The position numbers were made by a program, and so were the translations under genes. Of a stretch of DNA of 22,338 nucleotides, positions 1-8,641 are shown piece after piece; within the stretch, counting starts at the first letter, position 1; the number at the start of each line of letters is the position of its first letter. Below the pieces are notes generated by a model. The model worked only from the letters and a program-made list of their open reading frames with translations, did not search any database and had not been told where the DNA came from. The DNA is from CAZRUA01 sp964603125 (GTDB taxonomy: Bacteria; Bacteroidota; Bacteroidia; B-17B0; Aurantibacillaceae), in contig CAZRUA010000056.1 in assembly GCA_964603125.1 (NCBI GenBank), positions 1 through 22,338 of the forward strand, in the 5' to 3' direction.

Positions 1-1
1 T

Positions 2-1069
2 TACTCCGTTAAGCTAGAAGATAATACATGGAGTGTAGCGAGAAATGCAGGGAAAGACGTAAATACATTTGGATATGAATTATTCCCTACAATTGGAGCT
101 AATAATACACTTTACTTCTCTTCCAATGTTCACATTGGTATGGGGCAATTAGATATATTCTCATCGCAAATAGTAGATGGAAAATGGAGTAAAGTAAAAA
201 ACTTAAAACCACCTATTAATTCAACAGGTAATGATTTTGCAATTGCATTTGAAGGAAAATATATGCGTGGTTTTTTAAGTTCAGATAGGTTAAACGGAAA
301 AGGCTTAGAAGATATTTACAGTTTTTCGGATGACATACCTTTGGAAATTACACTTAAAACAAATTCAATAGAATTTCAAGATAAATTCATTTATGATGAT
401 ATACATTACAGTATAAAAATTAACGACACAACATACAAACCTTTAAATCCAGTTAATGGACTTTACAACATTGAACTTAGCCAACAGCCATTAATGGTTT
501 ATGCGAAGAAAAATGGAATTCCTTATAACAACTTTATTATATTTTCAAATGGTGATAACAACAACTTAAATATGAAAATCACTTCGCATAAAAAGGAAAT
601 TACATTAATAGGTAATTTATCAAATGTTAGCAGCGATAGTTTAAACATCAGTGATAGTTTATCTTTCTTTCAAAACATAAGCATAGATTCACTTCGCAAT
701 TATAGCATTTCATTAAAACCATCAGATAATTTTTACACCATAACATCAGATTACAAAAATGTAAAACATCCAAACCCAGCAATTGCAGATTCCAAGCCAG
801 AAGAAAGGATAATTAAAATTTCAGGTTCTGTGAACAGTTCGAGCGGGGTTGTTGCTAATGCTAAAATTACGATTAAAGAAAATGAAGATATACTTAAAGA
901 AATATTTAGTGATAGTAATGGAGAATTTACCTATGAACTTTTATCAAAAAAAGGAAATGATTACTCAATTATAACTGAAGTCAAAGGATTTAAAGTAGAT
1001 ACACAAACTATCTATATTCCTAAAAAATCGAATGAAAAGGAAATTTTGATTAACCTTCAAAGCAAATAA
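2..1069 (+). CDS. PD40 beta-propeller / carboxypeptidase-regulatory-like envelope protein, 5' end outside window
   Basis: The frame is open from base 2, so the ATG at 140 is internal and the true start lies before the window. The first residues contain WD40-like PD40 repeat signatures (LYFSS followed by GQLDIF, then a second blade-like GFLSSDR...GLEDIYSF). The last ~90 residues form a carboxypeptidase-regulatory-like beta-sandwich (KISGSV...NAKITI...SDSNGEFTYEL). In Bacteroidota this order is usual for surface or periplasmic envelope proteins, some linked to type IX secretion (PorE-like) or adhesion. There is no OmpA or SPOR domain after the sandwich, unlike the other two PD40/OmpA-type genes in the window. 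The stop codon abuts the stop codon of the convergent CAP-domain gene with no spacer. The exact function is not recognisable from this fragment. Confidence 0.8.
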   Translation, partial: YSVKLEDNTWSVARNAGKDVNTFGYELFPTIGANNTLYFSSNVHIGMGQLDIFSSQIVDGKWSKVKNLKPPINSTGNDFAIAFEGKYMRGFLSSDRLNGKGLEDIYSFSDDIPLEITLKTNSIEFQDKFIYDDIHYSIKINDTTYKPLNPVNGLYNIELSQQPLMVYAKKNGIPYNNFIIFSNGDNNNLNMKITSHKKEITLIGNLSNVSSDSLNISDSLSFFQNISIDSLRNYSISLKPSDNFYTITSDYKNVKHPNPAIADSKPEERIIKISGSVNSSSGVVANAKITIKENEDILKEIFSDSNGEFTYELLSKKGNDYSIITEVKGFKVDTQTIYIPKKSNEKEILINLQSK

Positions 1070-3457
1070 TCATTTCTCGCAAAATTCCTTTTTAATTAGT
1101 GGTATTCTCATATACTGAAAATTTTGCTTATCAATCCATTCACGAAATCTAACAGGATTCATTTGCTTTGCTCGCTTTAAATATTTAATCCACTCATCAT
1201 CACCCAAACTTCCTAAAAAACCATTTGCATAGGTTTGAATAAGCAAAAAAGTAAGTTCCTCGTTCTTTGTATCATTTCTTAAATAAGGTAAAAGTAATTC
1301 TAAAGTCCATGAATAACGAGCATTTCTATTAAACATTAGCCCTAATCGCCAAGCCTCCTCTTCAGTAATCTGAGCAGAAGGATAATACTTTTTAATTTCA
1401 AGCAAATGCTTATCTATCTTATCAAATTGATACAAAGCACGGTGATTGTAAACAGATAAAATATGGAAATTCAAAAATTGGTGAGCTATTAATATAGAAT
1501 CCAATTTATTTTTACGCATTGCCATTGTACGCTGCATTTTTGCATAAAGCTTTGGAATAGGAATTAAAGTGTCGCCATAATAGCCTAAAAACTTAAGAGC
1601 CAAAATGCTAAAATTAAATTGTAAGGGCAAAAAATTAGTATCAATTTTCTCGGCCATTAAAATTTTGATTCGTGATTCATAAGAATAGATTAAATCCGTA
1701 TCCTGAACAGCCATGGCCAAATAGTTTGTCCAAGGTTTAAGATTTTTTTTAGCCACCGGTATGTCAACACCTGAGATAGCGTTCATATTATAACCTTTAT
1801 TAAAAGCTGCTTCTAATAATTTTTGCTGACAATTAAAGGCTTGTAACGAATCGCCCTTATCAATAGCCTTTTTATAAGCCGCAACAACAAGATCAGCCGA
1901 TGAATTATTATCAATAACGGCATGTAGTTTAATTGAAACTGTTGCACTCCGTGTTTTCTTCAAAATAAAATCCAAGGAATCTAAATATTTTTTGTCTTTT
2001 AATTTTTGCTTTACCTCATCTTGTGTCAAATTCTTTAATCCTTCAAAAGGTGTATGATTAATTTGTTTGTAAAAATCTTCCCAATTTTCCTTGGCTTGAA
2101 CATTAACATTAGCCGATTTATTAATACTGGTCTTAATTACATTCAATATTTCATTTGCTCGTTTTTCTTGAAGCTTCAAATTACCTTCTGTGCTTCCTTC
2201 AACCGAGCTAAAGGTTTTTATAGAAATATCTGTCATAAAAGGATTATAAATTTTCAGTTTTTCAATTAATTTATTTTGAATAGAAGTATTCAAATTTGTT
2301 TTGTTTCTTTCAAAAGGAATAGTGAAGTTTAACTCTCCATTAAAAGTATCAGGTTTAATTACAGCGCCTTCTTCATAAAGCCATTTCGGAAACAAATTCA
2401 ACAAATCTAAATCCATAGAAGGAACTGAATGCGACCAAGAATAGGTACAACCATATCCCTCTTTTATAAAACCTGAATTGACATTATAAATTTGATTCTT
2501 AAAAATATCAGGGATTTTACTTACAGGACTGTAGAGATTTTTCCCATCCTTAGCTCTATTATTCTTAAATATATCAGCAAACAAAACAGGCTTTAGCATA
2601 GTGCCATCAAATATTGGAGAACCATGAAGCAAATTATTCTTGCTACAAACAAATTGATCACGCAAAACTATATCTAAATAATATGCATCACCTTTTTTAT
2701 TAAAAAAACTCTTCAACTCCTTTAAATTTTCCGAACGTAAGAAGACACTATCGCCATCTAAAACAATTTGAACATAGGATTCCATTTTATGCCCTGGATA
2801 ACTTAAAAAGCAATCGCATTTTGAACTAGCCCTGTTTTTAATTCCATAAGCGTCACTTGGACTTTCAAATTCCCTTTTAGGTAAATAAGGTTTAGCAGCA
2901 AATACTTGCGCAACGTATAAAGCACTGCTATCCTTGTTAAAACTAAAACCTAAACCATAATTATCATATTCAGGTTTAATCATATTTTTATAATGTCCGC
3001 TCGAATTCTTCCAGCCTGTGTACAAAGCATTCGCAGCTTGTTCGTATGTATTATAAATTTCTACTTTTTTTGCTCCCTTCGGCTTTGTTTCTCTTTTCAA
3101 ATAAATTTTAATACAATTTTCACCTATTAAGTCGTGTGTTCCTTTGTAATAAAAAACTCTTAGTTGCGGATTTGCTTTATCCGGTTGTTTTTGATCATGA
3201 CCAACATAGTTGTTAGTCAACATATAATTCGACTGGTCGAGAGCAGCTTCAGCCAAAATTTTATCTTGTGAAAGTGACTCACATTTATTGCTTGAACGAA
3301 GTTGATTGAGTTTTTTGGAGAAAATTTCCTCAATAAGTTTGTAATTTATTTTATCGAGATTAATGTCATCATTTGCATTTTGACCAAAGATTGGCGAAAC
3401 AGCAAATAAATAGATGAATAAAAATATGTAGTATCTAAATCGCAAAATAAAAAACAT
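1070..3457 (-). CDS. Secreted CAP-domain protein with central OmpA-like domain
   Basis: 795 residues with a hydrophobic N-terminal signal peptide ending near FGQ (residue 26). Residues ~40-190 are a CAP (SCP/PR-1) domain: H87 in NNYVGH, E113 in GEN, and W149...GH155YKNMI match the usual His/Glu site. Residues ~376-515 resemble an OmpA C-terminal domain, with IPFERNKTNLN followed by a helix containing LQEKRANEI. Residues ~520-795 are mainly helical and possibly TPR-like. The protein is probably periplasmic or outer-membrane-associated; whether the OmpA-like part still binds peptidoglycan is unclear, because the motif is divergent. Bacterial CAP proteins have varied and mostly unknown roles. 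The gene lies 49 bp downstream of the DinB-like gene on the same strand and could be co-transcribed with it. The CAP call is firm, the OmpA-like call moderate. Confidence 0.8.
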   Translation of the reverse strand: MFFILRFRYYIFLFIYLFAVSPIFGQNANDDINLDKINYKLIEEIFSKKLNQLRSSNKCESLSQDKILAEAALDQSNYMLTNNYVGHDQKQPDKANPQLRVFYYKGTHDLIGENCIKIYLKRETKPKGAKKVEIYNTYEQAANALYTGWKNSSGHYKNMIKPEYDNYGLGFSFNKDSSALYVAQVFAAKPYLPKREFESPSDAYGIKNRASSKCDCFLSYPGHKMESYVQIVLDGDSVFLRSENLKELKSFFNKKGDAYYLDIVLRDQFVCSKNNLLHGSPIFDGTMLKPVLFADIFKNNRAKDGKNLYSPVSKIPDIFKNQIYNVNSGFIKEGYGCTYSWSHSVPSMDLDLLNLFPKWLYEEGAVIKPDTFNGELNFTIPFERNKTNLNTSIQNKLIEKLKIYNPFMTDISIKTFSSVEGSTEGNLKLQEKRANEILNVIKTSINKSANVNVQAKENWEDFYKQINHTPFEGLKNLTQDEVKQKLKDKKYLDSLDFILKKTRSATVSIKLHAVIDNNSSADLVVAAYKKAIDKGDSLQAFNCQQKLLEAAFNKGYNMNAISGVDIPVAKKNLKPWTNYLAMAVQDTDLIYSYESRIKILMAEKIDTNFLPLQFNFSILALKFLGYYGDTLIPIPKLYAKMQRTMAMRKNKLDSILIAHQFLNFHILSVYNHRALYQFDKIDKHLLEIKKYYPSAQITEEEAWRLGLMFNRNARYSWTLELLLPYLRNDTKNEELTFLLIQTYANGFLGSLGDDEWIKYLKRAKQMNPVRFREWIDKQNFQYMRIPLIKKEFCEK

Positions 3458-3506
3458 TGATACACATATAATACTTCAATTAAAATTAATTACAGAAAAT
3501 TATGAG

Positions 3507-4010
3507 TTATTTTCTTCTTTTAGGAATAGTAAGGGTATTCCAATCTTGCATTTTAATATGCTTTGCAATAAAAACAATTTGTCCAGCATGGTAACTATAA
3601 TGAGCCACTTGTCTGTTAATTGCTTCTAAAACTGTATGATTTTCATTTCGAATAGTAACTATTTTAAGTAAATCGTTTGGACTCAGAGAGTCTAGTAATT
3701 TTGTTAAAATTAGCCAAGAAGAATTAAATTCATTTAGAATTTGTTCTTTCGTAAGTTCTTTCACTTCAAATTCTTCATCACGATTTCTATCAGGCTTTTC
3801 ACCATCAGTGGTATAAAAATCTGTAAATCTTGATTTAAGATTACCAATCAAATGTTGCATTATTATGTCAATTGAATTTGATTCTCTATCAATTAAAAAA
3901 TGAATATCATCGTTTGATAACTGAGCAAAGCTGCCATCAATTTGTTTACGAATAGTGTTAAAATTGTGCTTAATTACTCTTATAAAATCTAATGCTATCT
4001 CATTATCCAT
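3507..4010 (-). CDS. DinB-like / DUF1572 family protein
   Basis: 167 residues with no signal peptide, so probably cytoplasmic. The sequence fits the DinB/YfiT-like four-helix bundle of the DUF1572 type: H53 in IMQHLIGNLKSRF, and H137 and H141 in AHYSYHAGQIVFIAKH. These form the three-His metal site typical of the superfamily. The length is normal for the family. Relatives include thiol-dependent transferases such as bacillithiol S-transferase, but the substrate of DUF1572 proteins is generally unknown and I do not assign one. It starts 7 bp after the stop of the PD40-SPOR gene, so the two probably share a transcript. No clear Shine-Dalgarno sequence is visible. Confidence 0.85.
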   Translation of the reverse strand: MDNEIALDFIRVIKHNFNTIRKQIDGSFAQLSNDDIHFLIDRESNSIDIIMQHLIGNLKSRFTDFYTTDGEKPDRNRDEEFEVKELTKEQILNEFNSSWLILTKLLDSLSPNDLLKIVTIRNENHTVLEAINRQVAHYSYHAGQIVFIAKHIKMQDWNTLTIPKRRK

Positions 4011-4017
4011 TTTAAAT

Positions 4018-6003
4018 CTATTTAAACAATTCCATTTTAATTAATTCATCTAAAGAGATTCGCTTATCCTTGTAAATAGCAATAATAAAAGCGTCATTCA
4101 CTCCTTTTGCTTTAACTATATCAAGTACACTCAACGCTTCATTATACTTACTATACGAACCACAAGTAAAACGCGTTATGCCATCATTATATAACTTCCT
4201 TATTACTTTTGGTAATCCTATTAAAGCAGTATAACGGAAATTCTCTTGAATTCGGTAAGCTCCAATTTGAACTTTAAAATCCAAACTATCTAAACTAGCA
4301 TTACCATATTTTGCTTTAAAATCAGCTACAGTAATTCCAGCTTTCGCAATATCATCACCTTTAATTTGAGAAGAATCAACTTTTGCTAAATTTTGTGCGG
4401 TATATTCCTTCGAAAACAATTCAGCATCAATATCCATAACTGTAAAAGTATCTACTAATGCGGTTGAAACATTTTTCTTTAATGTTACACCATTGTATTT
4501 GTATATTATTTCATAATCCGCACCTGAAGGTAAATTAACCAAATAAGAACCATTAACAGAATTTGAATTAAATACCCCAGAGAAATCCTTTTTACTCAGT
4601 TTAGAAACTACATCTATTTCGGCTGCTACTGGCTGATTATCAAAAGTAACTTGGCCTTTTACCATTAATAAACCCGTTGGTTTACCAAACATACCTGGTT
4701 CAACTAAATAAATATCTTGCTTTCCTTGCCCATCTGATTTCTCGGAAGAATAATAGCCACGCTCACCATCAGCAGATACAACATAATACTTATCATCTTG
4801 AATAGTATTTACAGGTTTACCCACATTAAATGGCTCATCCCATTTACCGCCCTTCATGTCTGTTCTAAAAATATCATATCCACCTATAGAATTATGCCCT
4901 GTTGAACTAAAAAACATTGTTTTACCATCACTATGCACAAACGGAGCATCCTCGTCGTATTTTGTGTTTATAGTTTCGCCCAAATTAGTAACATTGCCCC
5001 ACGAACCATCAGGCATTGCTGTTGCAAACCAAATATCTCTGCCTCCAAAACCTCCTGGTCTATCGCTAGAAAAATAAATTACTTTCTCATCTGGTGTTAA
5101 ACAAACATGCCCTTCCCAAGCATTTGAATTGATTCCTTTTAACTTTTCGGGTTTACTCCAAGTGCTTCCTGTAAGTTTACTCATAAAAATATCACCACTA
5201 CCCGCACCTTGATTTCTGAAGATAAAAAGTTTTTGACCATCGTGCGAAATAGAAACTGGTGCGTCATGACCGTTGGTGATTAATTCTAAAATTGGTTTGG
5301 CTTCACCCCATTGATCAGAATCGCCTTTAAAAGAAATGAAAACATCCTCATAAAAAATACCTGTATTACTAGGCCGGTTAGGAACTGATTGACGACCTCC
5401 TTTGGATAACAAACCCGAATAAGCGAAAATCATAAACTTCTCCTCAGAAGAAATAATAGGGCAATATTCAGAACCAGCAGTATTTAGCTTACCTTTGAGT
5501 GGCGAAATTTTAGCAATTGCACCTTTATCATGGAGCATCTTTGCGTTTTTGCATATTTGTATTTGATGCAAAACTTCTGATTTAACAGTTGAAGACAATT
5601 CATTTTTCAAGTATAAATTAAACTGATCCAATGCTAAATTATACTTATCATTATCTTCATAAGCCTTACCTAAAAAGAAATCATAATCAGCCAATTTATC
5701 CTTAATACTTTCTGCTGAAATAATCAATTTTTCAGATTCATTGAAATGATGTGGCTCGTAGCTATCGCAAACACCTAACAAATAAGCTAAATATAAATTC
5801 TTTGGGTATTTTACATGTAAACTATCGTAAATTGGTAAAGCAGTTAAATATTCACTTTTATTATAAAATTCATCAGCAACCTCTAGGCGCAATTTATCCT
5901 TTGGTTTCATTGATTTAAGTAACTCCTCCTTTAACTCTTCGTTAATTTGAGAACTACAAACTTGTGCAACAAATAAAAATACTAAAAAGGCAATTTTTTT
6001 CAT
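4018..6003 (-). CDS. TPR-PD40-CarboxypepD_reg-SPOR envelope protein (PorE-like layout)
   Basis: 661 residues. The signal peptide MKKIAFLVFLFVAQVCSSQ comes first; the Cys is not in a convincing lipobox. Residues ~30-165 are TPR-like helices. Residues ~170-445 are PD40 propeller blades, with repeated IYFSSDRPGGFGGRDIW, MFFSSTGHNSIGGYDIF and GYYSSEKSDGQGKQDIY motifs. Residues ~447-525 are a carboxypeptidase-regulatory-like sandwich. Residues ~575-655 are a SPOR-like region (DFKVQIGAYRIQENFRY, then DGITRFTCGSY). PorE-type proteins of the type IX secretion machinery share the TPR-PD40-CRD order but end in OmpA; here a SPOR-like domain replaces it. Both domain types are known to anchor proteins to the peptidoglycan layer. 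A periplasmic structural role is inferred. It is the first gene of a probable operon with the DinB-like gene and has a candidate promoter at 6065-6094. Confidence 0.85.
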   Translation of the reverse strand: MKKIAFLVFLFVAQVCSSQINEELKEELLKSMKPKDKLRLEVADEFYNKSEYLTALPIYDSLHVKYPKNLYLAYLLGVCDSYEPHHFNESEKLIISAESIKDKLADYDFFLGKAYEDNDKYNLALDQFNLYLKNELSSTVKSEVLHQIQICKNAKMLHDKGAIAKISPLKGKLNTAGSEYCPIISSEEKFMIFAYSGLLSKGGRQSVPNRPSNTGIFYEDVFISFKGDSDQWGEAKPILELITNGHDAPVSISHDGQKLFIFRNQGAGSGDIFMSKLTGSTWSKPEKLKGINSNAWEGHVCLTPDEKVIYFSSDRPGGFGGRDIWFATAMPDGSWGNVTNLGETINTKYDEDAPFVHSDGKTMFFSSTGHNSIGGYDIFRTDMKGGKWDEPFNVGKPVNTIQDDKYYVVSADGERGYYSSEKSDGQGKQDIYLVEPGMFGKPTGLLMVKGQVTFDNQPVAAEIDVVSKLSKKDFSGVFNSNSVNGSYLVNLPSGADYEIIYKYNGVTLKKNVSTALVDTFTVMDIDAELFSKEYTAQNLAKVDSSQIKGDDIAKAGITVADFKAKYGNASLDSLDFKVQIGAYRIQENFRYTALIGLPKVIRKLYNDGITRFTCGSYSKYNEALSVLDIVKAKGVNDAFIIAIYKDKRISLDELIKMELFK

Positions 6004-6064
6004 TTTATAATAGGTTTAATAGTTTAGGCGTATGCACTAACCAATATTAATGCCAAAACCGCCC

Positions 6065-6094
6065 CGAAATTAACAGATTTTTTCGATAAACAAA
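6065..6094 (-). promoter_or_regulatory. Candidate Bacteroidota-type promoter for the PD40-SPOR gene
   Basis: On the minus strand a TTTG (plus-strand CAAA, 6091-6094) is followed after 18 bases by TAATTTCG (plus-strand CGAAATTA, 6065-6072). This resembles the Bacteroidota -33 TTTG and -7 TAnnTTTG pair and would give a leader of roughly 55 bases before the ATG at 6003. It lies in the 136-bp gap 6004-6139, which otherwise shows no gene and no clear terminator for the upstream ABC gene. The match is by eye only. Confidence 0.4.
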
Positions 6095-6139
6095 GAAAAA
6101 CGAGGTGAAATTTAACGAATGATGACGATGAATTAACAA

Positions 6140-7882
6140 CTAAACCCGATAATAGGATTTAAAAAATTCACCTTTACTTTCAAGTAAGGTTTTTGCATCG
6201 CCTTGCTCAATTATAACTCCCTTTTTAAGAACAATTATTTCGGTAGCATTTTTTATGGTTGATAAACGGTGTGCTACAATAATTGAAGTTCTATTTTGAG
6301 TTAAAGTGGCTATAGCTTTTTGTATAACCAGCTCAGATTCAGAATCAATAGAAGATGTTGCTTCATCTAAAATCAAAATAACCGGTTTGTATACAAAGGC
6401 TCTAATAATACTAACCAATTGTTTTTGTCCGGCACTAAGAGAAATTCCTCTTTCGCCTACATTAAATTCAAAACCAGAAGGCATTTTCATAATAAAATCA
6501 TAAGCTCCTAGTAACTTACTGGCCTCAATAACCTCCTCAAGCGAAATTTCTTCATTACCCAAAGTTATGTTGTTATAAATAGTGTCGGAAAACAAAAAAA
6601 CATCTTGTTGAACAATGGCTATTTTTCTACGCAAAAAATCCAATTCAATGTCGTTGCTTTTAATGGAATCAATATAAATACTACCAGAATTAATATCATA
6701 ATATCTAGGTAAAAGATTAATAATGGTTGATTTACCCGAACCTGTTTCACCAACAATTGCAAGACTTTCGCCTTGTTTCACTTTAAAGCTAACATTTTTT
6801 AAAATTAGCTCGCTATCGTTGTATGCAAAATCAACATTCCTAAATTCAATCTCACCTTTAATTTCAGGTTTTAAAACGCCCTTATTTTCAATACTTTGTT
6901 CAATATCCAAAATCTTAAACACGCGCTCCGCCGAAACAATTCCCATTTGCAGTGTATTTAATCTATCAGCCATCATCCTTATGGGGCGAAACAACATATT
7001 GGTAAGTAAAATAAAAAAGGTTACCGTACCAGTTGTCATTTCAAGCTTTTCGGCAAAACCCAAATACATAATAACCAAAGCTATAGCTAAAGAAGAAATT
7101 ATTTCAACTGCTGGAAAAAAAACAGAGTAATACCAAATACTTTTTATGTTTGCATCGCGGTGCTTTTTATTTATTTCATCAAACTTTTCATATTCCTGTT
7201 CCTCTCTATTAAAAGTTTGAACTAATTTCATTCCTTGAATATGTTCTTGAACAAATGTATTTAAGTTGGAAACAGCATTTCGAACCAAACCAAATGTGTG
7301 AGCCACACCTCTTTTAAAAATTCGCGTTGCAATAATGAGTAAAGGAATTGTGCATAAAACAATTAAAGTTAGTTTAACATGAACAAAAAACATAGTAACA
7401 ACAAACACAAGCATTGTAAGTATATCACCCATAATAACTATAAAACCTTGACTAAACACATCTGCTAATGCCTCAATATCACTTACCGAACGGGTAACCA
7501 ACATTCCAATAGGATTGTTATCGAAATACTTAGAATTAAAATTTAAAATGTGCTTGTATATTTTATTTCGCAAATCACTGATAATATTTTGACCAATAAA
7601 ACTTGTAATGAAAATATTACTGTATTGCAGCAAACCTTCGGTAACTAGAATGACTATTAAAATCAAACTATACTTTACTAAATCTGGATAGTTTTTATGG
7701 GAAATTGGTCCATCTATAATTGCTTGTATTAGCAATGGCCTCGAAATAGTTAAAGCAGAAAGAATAATTGTTACAAGCAATGCCAAATAAAAGTATTTCT
7801 TGTAAGGACTAACGTAAGCAAATATTCGTTTAATTACCTTCCAATCAAAGCTTTTCCCTTGCGCCTTCCCTGAATCACTCAT
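6140..7882 (-). CDS. ABC exporter half-transporter (membrane + ATPase), signature LSAGQ, Walker B Glu present
   Basis: 580 residues: a type I ABC exporter membrane domain (~20-310, six membrane helices) fused to an ATPase domain (~343-575). Walker A is GETGSGKST (378-386), the signature is LSAGQ (482-486) instead of LSGGQ, Walker B is VILILDE with catalytic E507, and the switch His is H538 in VAHR. LSAGQ followed by KQLVSIIRA, together with an intact Glu, resembles the MdlB/BmrD/TM288-type subunit of heterodimeric exporters. The plus-strand ABC gene at 11973 has the reciprocal changes. Its start overlaps the end of truA by 8 bp, so the two are probably translationally coupled. The substrate cannot be told from sequence; lipid and drug export are both possible. 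A homodimer is the alternative. Confidence 0.92.
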   Translation of the reverse strand: MSDSGKAQGKSFDWKVIKRIFAYVSPYKKYFYLALLVTIILSALTISRPLLIQAIIDGPISHKNYPDLVKYSLILIVILVTEGLLQYSNIFITSFIGQNIISDLRNKIYKHILNFNSKYFDNNPIGMLVTRSVSDIEALADVFSQGFIVIMGDILTMLVFVVTMFFVHVKLTLIVLCTIPLLIIATRIFKRGVAHTFGLVRNAVSNLNTFVQEHIQGMKLVQTFNREEQEYEKFDEINKKHRDANIKSIWYYSVFFPAVEIISSLAIALVIMYLGFAEKLEMTTGTVTFFILLTNMLFRPIRMMADRLNTLQMGIVSAERVFKILDIEQSIENKGVLKPEIKGEIEFRNVDFAYNDSELILKNVSFKVKQGESLAIVGETGSGKSTIINLLPRYYDINSGSIYIDSIKSNDIELDFLRRKIAIVQQDVFLFSDTIYNNITLGNEEISLEEVIEASKLLGAYDFIMKMPSGFEFNVGERGISLSAGQKQLVSIIRAFVYKPVILILDEATSSIDSESELVIQKAIATLTQNRTSIIVAHRLSTIKNATEIIVLKKGVIIEQGDAKTLLESKGEFFKSYYRV

Positions 7883-8636
7883 TTATAAAAATAGATTTTG
7901 GATAAATAATATTTGTTAAAAATAAAGCTTGTGCTGGAACTGAAAAGCCTGCATTATTCCTATTCTTAGAATCAATGATTTTCTGAAATTGCTCTAAGGT
8001 AATTTTACCTTTACCAACTTCTAAAAGAGTACCAACAATTGCTCTTACCATGTTTCGTAAAAATCTATTGGCTGTAATATTAAAAACAAAACATCCCTCC
8101 TCTTCTTTCCAAAAAGCCTCAGTAACATTACAGTTATTATTATTAACTTGAGTATGCAATTTACTAAAGCTTGTAAAGTCTTTGTTGTTCAGTAAAAGTT
8201 CTGCAGCTTTGTTCATTAATCCTAAGTTTAAATCACCCCAAACATAATAACTCGTTTCTGTTAAAAAAGGATTTTTACTACGAGCAATAAAATACTGGTA
8301 ACTTCTAAAATCAGCGCTAAATCTTGCATTAGCATCGTCAATTACTTTATAAACGTTACTAACAGCTATATCAAACGGCAACAACTTATTTAATTTGTAG
8401 ATAAAGTGTTCCTTATTATCAATTTTATGTTGGGTAACAAAATGAGCGAAATAATCTTTTGCATGAACTCCTGTATCCGTTCTGCCACATCCAACAACAT
8501 CATCAACATCAGCTAACAAAAACTTAATTTTTTCGATTAAAACGCCTTGAATCGTGTTTGGAGTATTTTTTTGTATTTGCCAACCGTTGTAATTTTTACC
8601 GTTATAGGCCAGTTGCAAAAAATACTTATGCTGCAT
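7875..8636 (-). CDS. truA: tRNA pseudouridine(38-40) synthase TruA
   Basis: 253 residues, normal for the family. TruA converts uridines 38-40 in the anticodon stem-loop of many tRNAs to pseudouridine in the cytoplasm. The family motif GCGRTDTGVHA (residues 49-59) contains the catalytic Asp, D54. The N-terminal LAYNGKNYNGWQIQ and the C-terminal FLRNMVRAIVGTLLEVGKG are also typical. It starts 5 bp after the stop of the SpoIIE-domain gene and overlaps the following ABC exporter gene by 8 bp, so it sits inside a tight minus-strand cluster. It is the one housekeeping gene there and is unlikely to be functionally linked to its neighbours. Confidence 0.97.
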   Translation of the reverse strand: MQHKYFLQLAYNGKNYNGWQIQKNTPNTIQGVLIEKIKFLLADVDDVVGCGRTDTGVHAKDYFAHFVTQHKIDNKEHFIYKLNKLLPFDIAVSNVYKVIDDANARFSADFRSYQYFIARSKNPFLTETSYYVWGDLNLGLMNKAAELLLNNKDFTSFSKLHTQVNNNNCNVTEAFWKEEEGCFVFNITANRFLRNMVRAIVGTLLEVGKGKITLEQFQKIIDSKNRNNAGFSVPAQALFLTNIIYPKSIFINE

Positions 8637-8641
8637 AATTT

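Noticed and set aside
6723..7130. Plus-strand open frame of 135 codons opposite the minus-strand ABC gene
   Set aside because: It mirrors the well-supported ABC ATPase coding region, has no family resemblance and no start context; the same holds for the other short antisense frames at 2054, 4856, 6306, 9729, 12320, 13418, 13564, 17256, 18036 and 20329.
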